A stretch of DNA of 64,000 nt from Firmicutes bacterium UBA5201 (GTDB taxonomy: Bacteria > Bacillota > Clostridia > Peptostreptococcales > Acidaminobacteraceae). Positions 58,592-64,000 of the stretch are shown here, piece after piece. The translations under genes were made by a program, and so were the position numbers. Position 1 is the stretch's first letter. The number at the start of each line of letters is the position of its first letter. A model generated the notes under the pieces. That model had not been told where the DNA came from. It made no database searches and saw nothing but the letters and a program-made list of their open reading frames with translations. The stretch lies in assembly GCA_002412775.1 (NCBI GenBank), contig DHVT01000015.1:1-64000 (forward strand). The letters are read 5' to 3'.

Positions 58592-59053
58592 ATGACGGTA
58601 TATTTTTACGATACAACGATAGGAAAGATAGGCATTGCAGAGAACAATGGAAAAATCACCAATGTGTTTTTCAAAAAGGATGACATTCCGAAAAATGCCC
58701 AAATTTCAGAAACACCACTGCTCAAAGAGGCTGCGGATCAACTCGCCAAATACCTCGCAGGCGAACTCAAAGCATTTGATTTGCCACTGGATGCTGCGGG
58801 AACACCATTCATGAAGCAAGTATGGCAATGCCTCACGGAGATTCCATATGGTGAGACATCCAGCTATAGGGACATTGCAGAGAAAATCGACAACGAAAAG
58901 GCTTATCGTGCGGTGGGACTTGCCAACAACAAAAATCCGATTCCGATTTTCATCCCGTGCCATAGGGTCATCGGCACAGACGGTGCACTTACAGGATACC
59001 GTGGTGGACTTGCAGTGAAAAAAATGCTGCTCGAGCTTGAAAAGGCGAAATAA
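58592..59053 (+). CDS. ogt: Methylated-DNA--[protein]-cysteine S-methyltransferase
   Basis: DNA repair protein of 153 residues that removes alkyl groups from O6-alkylguanine in a suicide reaction. The acceptor site IPCHRVIG with Cys123 is intact, preceded by PYGETSSYRDIA and the recognition helix RAVGLANNKNPIPIF. Length fits the single-function Ogt/MGT form. ATG at 58592 follows AAGGG 8 nt upstream; GTG at 58583 is the alternative and adds three residues. The AlkA-type glycosylase starts at the base after its stop. An inactive-site paralogue of the ATL type lies after clpB. Confidence 0.94.
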   Translation: MTVYFYDTTIGKIGIAENNGKITNVFFKKDDIPKNAQISETPLLKEAADQLAKYLAGELKAFDLPLDAAGTPFMKQVWQCLTEIPYGETSSYRDIAEKIDNEKAYRAVGLANNKNPIPIFIPCHRVIGTDGALTGYRGGLAVKKMLLELEKAK

Positions 59054-59686
59054 ATGCACATCTATGAATATGGCGAAAAGGAAATTGCATATCTCAAAAC
59101 CAAAGACCAAACACTCGCTGAGGCCATAGACCGGATCGGTAAGATTGAACGCCATGTGATTCGCGACCCCTTCGTTGCACTCATATCCAGCATCGTCGCT
59201 CAGCAAGTTTCCATCAAAGCGGCCGAGACCGTTTATGCAAGACTGACCAAACTCGCTGTGGAGATCACACCCGAGAGCATTGGGTCCCTCAGTATAGAGG
59301 AAATTCAAAAGTGTGGCATGACATTTAGAAAAGCGGGTTATATCAAAGGCATCGCAGAGGCGGCACTCAGTGGTGAAGTGGATTTTCATGCACTGCACCA
59401 ACTGCCTGATGAGGAAGTGGTCAAAAGGCTTTCAGCGCTCAGCGGTATCGGCATTTGGACAGTGGAAATGCTGCTCATTCATTCACTTTGCAGACCCGAT
59501 GTGGTCAGTTACGGCGATCTGGCGATCAGGAGAGGCATGATGAATCTGTATGGACTCGAAACCCTCTCAAAAGCGGAATTCGACACCTACAGAAAACGCT
59601 ATGCTCCGCATGGCACAGTGGCGTCGCTCTATTTATGGGCTTTGAGTGTCGAGGAGCCTGAGAGAATTGACAAAACGCTCAAATAG
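59054..59686 (+). CDS. DNA-3-methyladenine glycosylase (AlkA-like HhH-GPD)
   Basis: Base-excision repair glycosylase of 210 residues that removes alkylated purines. The helix-hairpin-helix and catalytic loop are clear: LSALSGIGIWTVEML followed by the invariant Asp in VVSYGDLAIRRG. FVALISSIVAQQVSIKAA is the usual first helix of the fold. It lacks the N-terminal domain of E. coli AlkA, so it is the short form common in Gram-positives. It directly follows the methyltransferase, with ATG adjacent to the preceding TAA, giving a compact unit for direct and excision repair of alkylation damage. Confidence 0.92.
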   Translation: MHIYEYGEKEIAYLKTKDQTLAEAIDRIGKIERHVIRDPFVALISSIVAQQVSIKAAETVYARLTKLAVEITPESIGSLSIEEIQKCGMTFRKAGYIKGIAEAALSGEVDFHALHQLPDEEVVKRLSALSGIGIWTVEMLLIHSLCRPDVVSYGDLAIRRGMMNLYGLETLSKAEFDTYRKRYAPHGTVASLYLWALSVEEPERIDKTLK

Positions 59687-59755
59687 GGTTATATTACAAT
59701 TAATTCAGAGTGGTCCCATAAAGACCACATGAAAATACAAAAAGGAGGTGAGCAA

Positions 59756-59860
59756 TTGTATACACTTACAATTATGAAGGAGGCAAATGCTCTTGAATTA
59801 CAAAAATGCAGCAGAAATTTTGCCGACTCACCTACTCGAGGAAATTCAAAAGTATACTGA
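59756..59860 (+). CDS. Possible 34-residue upstream ORF
   Basis: TTG start 6 nt after AAAGGAGGT (59741-59749), which is a near-perfect ribosome site, reading 34 codons and ending at 59858-59860. It overlaps the first third of the CD3324-like gene in another frame and contains that gene's own AAGGAGG. Translation here could couple to or interfere with the downstream start. Its sequence (begins MYTLTIMKEANALELQ) matches nothing known to me. Confidence 0.3.
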   Translation: MYTLTIMKEANALELQKCSRNFADSPTRGNSKVY

Positions 59861-60056
59861 AGGCACTATGATTTATGTGCCAAAATCCTCCAGTAGAGCG
59901 GGTTGGGGACATCAAACGGGACTTCGGGAGGAACTCGACGCAAGAAACTCAGCCATAACGGATGCGTTTCGCGATTCCAGTACCATCTCCGAACTGGCCA
60001 AGCTCTACAATTTGAGCGAGGCCGCCATCAAGAAAATCGTCTATGCTAAAAAATGA
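59793..60056 (+). CDS. CD3324 family small DNA-binding-type protein
   Basis: Protein of 87 residues similar to the clostridial CD3324 family: NYKNAAEILPTHLLEEIQKY, then MIYVPK, a GWG turn and a C-terminal helix-turn-helix-like part (STISELAKLYNLSEAAIKKI, residues 63-82). Probably a small transcription factor related to Mor-type regulators. TTG at 59793 is preferred over ATG at 59787, because AAGGAGG lies 9 nt before TTG but only 3 nt before ATG, and because family members begin with the NYKNA segment. A possible upstream ORF with its own strong ribosome site overlaps it. Confidence 0.78.
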   Translation: MNYKNAAEILPTHLLEEIQKYTEGTMIYVPKSSSRAGWGHQTGLREELDARNSAITDAFRDSSTISELAKLYNLSEAAIKKIVYAKK

Positions 60057-60146
60057 TTAAAAAAATGCTTTAGCTGGACCAATGGCGTTCCGTATGGGAA
60101 AATGAACTTAACCGGTTAATACTTCTATGAAAGGAGGTTGATTGTA

Positions 60147-60176
60147 TTGAAAATAAAGAGGTGGCTTAAACGTTAG
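60147..60176 (+). CDS. Possible 9-residue basic mini-ORF
   Basis: AAAGGAGGT (60130-60138), 8 nt, TTG, then eight codons and TAG: MKIKRWLKR. The stop lies in the loop of a perfect 7-bp hairpin (60166-60185) and a strong terminator follows at 60195. The quality of the ribosome site argues for translation, but 9 codons is too short for any certainty. Confidence 0.25.
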   Translation: MKIKRWLKR

Positions 60177-60194
60177 CGCGTTTAAAAACCAAAT

Positions 60195-60235
60195 AAAGGC
60201 GTGGGACAGATTCAACTCTGTTCCACGCCTTTTTA
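60195..60235. terminator. Strong bidirectional terminator
   Basis: AAAGGCGTGGGACAG, 8-nt loop, CTGTTCCACGCCTTT: 15-bp stem with one G-T pair, followed by T on the plus strand; serves the CD3324-like gene and the converging DUF1858-like gene. Confidence 0.92.
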
Positions 60236-60246
60236 ATATTGTGTCT

Positions 60247-60441
60247 TCAATCTGTAGTTCTATAAAGTTCACTGATGACTTCCTCGATATCCAGAGCGTG
60301 TTCCAAACACATCTGCTCCAGGGTCTTGTCAATGCTTTCTCCTTCACCGCCGATTTGGACGCCGTACCTGGAGAAGACATTCATGGTCTCTGGATAACCT
60401 CGGGTAATCGACGAAATGGCAGTGGATCTGGTAATGTTCAT
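60247..60441 (-). CDS. DUF1858/ScdA-N-like small protein
   Basis: Protein of 64 residues resembling the DUF1858 or ScdA N-terminal domain: YPETMNVFSRYGVQIGGEG followed by SIDKTLEQMCLEHALDIEEVI. In related proteins the middle loop has conserved cysteines (for example FCCGG); here it reads QIGGEGE, so any metal or persulfide role of that loop should be lost. It is a stand-alone domain, ATG at 60441 after AAAGGAGG. It is divergent from the ABC exporter genes. Function unknown. Confidence 0.72.
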   Translation of the reverse strand: MNITRSTAISSITRGYPETMNVFSRYGVQIGGEGESIDKTLEQMCLEHALDIEEVISELYRTTD

Positions 60442-60554
60442 AACACCCTCCTTTGAAATCTTAAAAACAACCAGGATAATAAGAGTCTCATTATATAATT
60501 ACCCACTTAGATGGGTATAATAACCCTATGAATCATGATCGAAAGGACAACATT

Positions 60555-61466
60555 ATGGATACCGTATTATCGCTGAAGCATGTCTCAAAAAAAATAAAAG
60601 GGCGACCCATCATCAAGGACATATCGTTCACAGTAAAAAAGGGACAAATCTATGGATTTCTAGGGCCCAACGGCGCAGGAAAAACCATGACACTAAGAAT
60701 GATCGTTGGCCTCATCAGACCCACATCCGGCACTGTGGAAATTTGTGGTCACAACACCAGAAAAGATTTCGTGAGTGCCATGTCAAACGTCGGCTGCATC
60801 ATTGAAAATCCTGAGCTATACGAATACCTCTCAGGTATGGACAACCTCGAACTCCTACGAAAAATGGAGCCGGAGATTCCGAAGTCACGCATCGATGAGG
60901 TCGTTGATCTGGTCGGTCTCACACATAGGATCCAGGACAAGGTCGGAACCTATTCTCTTGGCATGAAACAGCGTCTTGGCATCGCTCAAGCGCTTATGAA
61001 AAAGCCAGAACTCCTCATTCTCGATGAACCCACCAATGGGCTTGACCCGGCCGGAATCAAGGAGTTTAGGAGTCTTGTAAAATCATTGTCAAAAGATCAG
61101 GGAATGACCATTTTCATCTCCAGTCACTTGCTTTCGGAAATCCAGATGATCTGTGATGAAGTCGCCATCATTTTGCATGGGAAGATCATCAAGACTTCCA
61201 AAGTCGAAGATCTGTCCACAGGCCAAAAAATCACATGGCAAGTCACTGATGTGCCTCAAGCCTTAAAACTGCTCAAAGATGATTTTGGGATTGAAGCCGT
61301 AAAAGACACTGATGAGACCCTCAGTGCTTTTACGGACGATTTCAGGCTCACAGCCATCAACACGGCCATGATGTCTTCAGAAATCGGACTCAAATACGTT
61401 TCAAGACAACAAAAATCCCTGGAGGACCTTTTCATGGAACTCACAGGAGGTGAAACCATTGGTTAA
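60555..61466 (+). CDS. ABC transporter ATP-binding protein (BcrA-like)
   Basis: ATPase of 303 residues for an ABC-2 type exporter. Walker A GPNGAGKT (about residues 37-44), signature YSLGMKQRLGIAQAL, Walker B LLILDEPTNGLDP and the switch ISSHLLSE are all present. The last 80 residues form the C-terminal extension seen in bacitracin/lantibiotic-export ATPases. ATG at 60555 follows AAAGGA; ATG at 60528 is less supported. It overlaps the permease gene by 8 bp. Such pairs expel antimicrobial peptides or lipids; no sensor kinase or peptide gene is adjacent. Confidence 0.92.
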   Translation: MDTVLSLKHVSKKIKGRPIIKDISFTVKKGQIYGFLGPNGAGKTMTLRMIVGLIRPTSGTVEICGHNTRKDFVSAMSNVGCIIENPELYEYLSGMDNLELLRKMEPEIPKSRIDEVVDLVGLTHRIQDKVGTYSLGMKQRLGIAQALMKKPELLILDEPTNGLDPAGIKEFRSLVKSLSKDQGMTIFISSHLLSEIQMICDEVAIILHGKIIKTSKVEDLSTGQKITWQVTDVPQALKLLKDDFGIEAVKDTDETLSAFTDDFRLTAINTAMMSSEIGLKYVSRQQKSLEDLFMELTGGETIG

Positions 61467-62463
61467 GCTCATCGAAAACGAAATCATAAAGACATTCTAC
61501 AAAAAGAGAATTCATGTCATCGCAGGAATTCTGTTGGTGCTCATCGCACTGTTTGCCTATGGTGAACATTATACACTCACAAGAACTCAGGATCGAGTCG
61601 CCGAACAGCTCGGGATCGAAAATGCCGAGGACTGGAAAAACATCATCGGTCAGCAACTCTTGGACCTCGAGAGGAGACTCGACAATCCCTACATACCAGA
61701 TGAGGGGAAAGCATCCATTCGGGTCCGTGCGGAGCAACTCAGATTCTACCTCGACAATGATGTGAGCCCGATCGGATCCACCGCAGCGAGGTTCATGGGA
61801 CAGTTCATAGAACAATCCATATTTCTATTTCTTCCGCTCTTGATCATTTTGCTTGCAGGTGACATGGTATCCGGAGAGGTCAATGCGGGCACAGTGAAAC
61901 TCATTCTGACGAGACCTGTCAAACGATGGCGCATACTCATGGCCAAATTGCTTGCATTGTCCATGCTCGAAATGTTCGTCATTTTTATGATGGCGCTTTT
62001 CTCATATGGCATCGCAATGGTGGTATTCGGTTACTCCGGATTCAACGAACCTGTGATCACAGGTTTCAGGGTGGTGGAGAGCCAGCTGGACACATCGGCG
62101 GTCAAAACGATTCCACAATGGCAGTATCTGATGATGTCATACGCCATCGGTTATTTCGTAGCCTTTGTCATTGGATCGCTTTCACTGATGGTTTCAGTGA
62201 TCGTAAGAAGCACTTCAGCATCCATTGGAATTATGATGTCCACACTCATTGGAGGCAGTTTTCTCAGCTTCTTCATTTCAGACTGGAAGCTGACGCGATA
62301 TCTCTTTACAGTCAACCTCAACTTGACCTCATACATTTCAGGGAGTTTCCAAATTGTAGAAGGGCTCAGTATGTCCTTTTCAACTTTGGTATTACTGGGA
62401 TGGGCACTTGGCGCCATAAGCATCGCTTTTTTGGTGTTCACACAAAAAGATATTTTGGCATAG
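61459..62463 (+). CDS. ABC-2 type permease
   Basis: Membrane protein of 334 residues, partner of the upstream ATPase. Helices lie at about 20-38 and, after a roughly 85-residue extracytoplasmic loop, five more between 115 and 334. The segment GDMVSGEVNAGTVKLILTRPVKRWRILMAKLL is the conserved coupling region of ABC-2 permeases (seen as two parts, GDMVSGEVNAGTVKLILTR and PVKRWRILMAKLL). TTG at 61459 is chosen since AGGAGG ends 8 nt upstream; GTG at 61450 lies within that site. Overlap with the ATPase gene indicates coupled translation. Substrate unknown. Confidence 0.88.
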   Translation: MVKLIENEIIKTFYKKRIHVIAGILLVLIALFAYGEHYTLTRTQDRVAEQLGIENAEDWKNIIGQQLLDLERRLDNPYIPDEGKASIRVRAEQLRFYLDNDVSPIGSTAARFMGQFIEQSIFLFLPLLIILLAGDMVSGEVNAGTVKLILTRPVKRWRILMAKLLALSMLEMFVIFMMALFSYGIAMVVFGYSGFNEPVITGFRVVESQLDTSAVKTIPQWQYLMMSYAIGYFVAFVIGSLSLMVSVIVRSTSASIGIMMSTLIGGSFLSFFISDWKLTRYLFTVNLNLTSYISGSFQIVEGLSMSFSTLVLLGWALGAISIAFLVFTQKDILA

Positions 62464-62472
62464 GAGGATGCG

Positions 62473-63276
62473 ATGATGAAAAAATGGATCTGGTACACTG
62501 TAAGTACAATTTTCATACTGGGCATCTCCATTTTTGCGTATGGCTTCGGGCAAGCGATATCCATTGGCATCGAAGTCAATCAGGCTCCTGGAATTGTTCA
62601 ACCAGCCCCGGAAATGACAGTTGAACCACAAATGGTCGATGGAGTACTGGCTATGGGTGACTCTCTTGCCAGAGGTACCGGCGATGAAACCGGAGAAGGT
62701 TTTGTAGGATACGTTGTGAGGGGTCTGGAATCATCAAACGGCGAGCCTTTGCCACTTTACAACATAGCCGTGGAAGGACTTGGAACTCAGGCGCTTCTGT
62801 CACAAATCAATGACCCTCAAACGCGGGAAGGCATACGCAGCTCAAGCCTCATTCTGATCTCCATCGGAGGCAATGATCTCAGAGCGATCGAGAGGGTGGA
62901 GAGCACTCAAAGATCCCAATATTTCAAGGACGCACTCGACATATACATCGGACAACTGGGTGAAATAATCGGCATCATCAGGGCAGAGAACAAGGGGGCG
63001 CCCATAGTCTTCATCGGACTCTATAATCTCGACTATAGCCCTTCAAATCAGGAACGCTCCGAATATCTCATCGAATGGAACCAATCGACCCAAAAGGTGC
63101 TTGAATCCTTTGAAGGCACACTCTTCACACCGACGTACGACCTCTTTAAATTGAACTTGGAGGATTATATTTCTGCCGATGGTCTACATCCCAATTCAAA
63201 AGGATATGCCGCCATTGGAGATCGAATCCTGAGAAATTTGGGCATAGGCAAAATGAACATGCCAAATCAATACTAA
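62473..63276 (+). CDS. Membrane-anchored SGNH/GDSL hydrolase
   Basis: Protein of 267 residues with one N-terminal membrane helix (about 8-30) and an extracytoplasmic SGNH hydrolase domain. Block I is MGDSLARGTG, the Gly block is in VEGLGTQALL, block III is ISIGGNDLRA and block V is DGLHPNSKGYAAIG, so Ser, Asn, Asp and His are all in place. It resembles YpmR/lipase-like acylhydrolases. It starts 9 bp after the permease stop behind AGGAGG and is part of the same operon, which hints at export and remodelling of a lipid or envelope acyl group. Confidence 0.9.
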   Translation: MMKKWIWYTVSTIFILGISIFAYGFGQAISIGIEVNQAPGIVQPAPEMTVEPQMVDGVLAMGDSLARGTGDETGEGFVGYVVRGLESSNGEPLPLYNIAVEGLGTQALLSQINDPQTREGIRSSSLILISIGGNDLRAIERVESTQRSQYFKDALDIYIGQLGEIIGIIRAENKGAPIVFIGLYNLDYSPSNQERSEYLIEWNQSTQKVLESFEGTLFTPTYDLFKLNLEDYISADGLHPNSKGYAAIGDRILRNLGIGKMNMPNQY

Positions 63277-63303
63277 ATACAATCAGGAAATTGTCATAAC
63301 ATC

Positions 63304-63331
63304 TTGTACCTTTTCGATTAAGTGTTAAAAT
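63304..63331 (+). promoter_or_regulatory. Putative promoter of the SanA-like gene
   Basis: TTGTAC (63304-63309), 16-bp spacer, TAAAAT (63326-63331), 31 bp before the start codon. Confidence 0.5.
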
Positions 63332-63362
63332 AGGAGTAGCAAACAATCGAGGTATTAGACTA

Positions 63363-64000
63363 ATGAAAAAAGTACTGAAAACTGTGTTAAAAGTAATCAT
63401 GATTGTGATTTTGATCGTCGTTGGCGGGACATGGGGCATCAATGCCCATATGATCAAAGTGACAGAGCAATACATTGTTGCACCGGACGAAGCACTTGAG
63501 TTTGACGCAGACGCCATCATGGTGCTCGGTGCAAGTGTCAATCCCAACAGGACCCCAAGCGTCATGCTGGCGGATCGGTTGCTTCAGGGCATTGAACTTT
63601 ATGAGATGGGTGTTACCGATAGGATGCTGATGAGTGGCGACAACGGCACGGACCACTATGACGAAGTCACAGTGATGAAAAATTATGCGATTGGTAAAGG
63701 TGTGCCTTCGGCACACATCTTCAAGGACCATGCCGGTTTCAACACTTACAACAGTATGTACAGGGCTGGAGCCATCTTCGGAGTGGATAAAATGGTCATA
63801 GTCACACAGGAGTACCATTTGTACAGGTCGCTTTATATCGCGAACAAACTTGGCATTGATGCCATAGGCGTCGCATCGAATCAAAGAGAATATAGCGGAC
63901 AAAGCTCAAGGGACTTCAGAGAGGTGCTCGCGCGGGTCAAGGACTTTTTCCTGGTCATCCTCAAACCCGATCCCACATTTCTTGGCAACACAATTCCCAT
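63363..64000 (+). CDS. SanA/YdcF family (DUF218) envelope protein, partial
   Basis: The reading frame stays open from ATG 63363 to the window end (212 codons), so the C-terminus is missing. One N-terminal membrane helix (VLKTVLKVIMIVILIVVGG) precedes a DUF218 domain: AIMVLGASVNPNRTPSVMLADR, LMSGDNGTDHYDEVTVMKNY, DHAGFNTYNSMYRAG and IVTQEYHLYRSLYIA segments match the SanA/ElyC/YdcF family, linked in other bacteria to envelope barrier function and vancomycin sensitivity. The ribosome site (GAGGT, 9 nt upstream) is modest. It has its own likely promoter after the GDSL gene. Confidence 0.88.
   Translation, partial: MKKVLKTVLKVIMIVILIVVGGTWGINAHMIKVTEQYIVAPDEALEFDADAIMVLGASVNPNRTPSVMLADRLLQGIELYEMGVTDRMLMSGDNGTDHYDEVTVMKNYAIGKGVPSAHIFKDHAGFNTYNSMYRAGAIFGVDKMVIVTQEYHLYRSLYIANKLGIDAIGVASNQREYSGQSSRDFREVLARVKDFFLVILKPDPTFLGNTIP

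Noticed and set aside
1..64000. tRNA, rRNA, transposase, integrase or phage genes
   Set aside because: None recognised on either strand; there is no rRNA-like block or IS-type gene in the window.

Overview
The window reads as chromosome of a low-to-mid GC Gram-positive anaerobe, most likely class Clostridia (Fusibacter/Acidaminobacter-like by general gene style; genus is inference). Supporting signs are strong AGGAGG ribosome sites, several TTG starts that the ribosome sites clearly select, a perfect CIRCE element, sigma-A type promoters, lipoprotein signals, two chemoreceptors, cyclic-di-GMP enzymes, a hemerythrin-type diiron protein and a ferritin-like protein. No rRNA, tRNA, CRISPR array, transposase, integrase or phage gene was seen. 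Gene density is high and almost all proteins look intact; only the last gene runs off the end.

Layout. 1-3.2 kb: chemoreceptor behind a cre-like palindrome, then a DUF4003 protein. 3.2-3.84 kb: the only long non-coding stretch, a nest of direct and inverted repeats that ends in a symmetric 25-bp palindrome forming the clpB promoter, with CIRCE just after it. 3.8-9.5 kb: clpB plus an alkyltransferase-like gene, the TldD/TldE protease pair. 9.5-15.6 kb: flavodoxin, a PQQ-dehydrogenase-type lipoprotein (bordered by 9-nt tandem repeats), topoisomerase III, a ferritin-like protein and a dicarboxylate/amino-acid symporter. 15.7-30.2 kb: three c-di-GMP genes (degenerate GGDEF-EAL, HD-GYP, TPR-GGDEF) interspersed with an orphan phosphohistidine-domain protein, a receiver-hemerythrin fusion, HAD and DJ-1 proteins, an MFS exporter, a membrane protein with ten DnaJ-type zinc modules, DegV and a serpin lipoprotein.

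30.3-38.7 kb: DUF89 phosphatase with an SbcD/SbcC-like pair, a DUF4153-like membrane protein and a second chemoreceptor. 38.9-44.8 kb: a small unknown protein, then a two-gene operon of a 1352-residue PPDK-like protein (ATP-grasp and phosphohistidine domain, no PEP barrel) and a divergent 417-residue GAPDH; this is the least explained system in the window. 44.9-52 kb: phosphodiesterase/nuclease-fold lipoprotein-like enzyme, MFS, PHP phosphatase, DJ-1, pterin carbinolamine dehydratase and a DUF2339 membrane protein, again punctuated by the two repeat families.

52-57 kb: a pyrimidine locus, codB-codA, a LacI-family regulator and a PreA-like iron-sulfur dehydrogenase; the codB promoter carries two palindromic LacI-type operators and an overlapping leader ORF. 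57-59.7 kb: a tight run of a small exported protein, nucleotidyltransferase, O6-methylguanine methyltransferase and AlkA-type glycosylase (alkylation repair). 59.7-64 kb: a CD3324-like DNA-binding protein with tiny ORFs, a DUF1858/ScdA-N-like protein, an ABC exporter pair with a GDSL hydrolase, and a partial SanA-like protein. All family names come from reading the translated sequences by eye; no database search was run.
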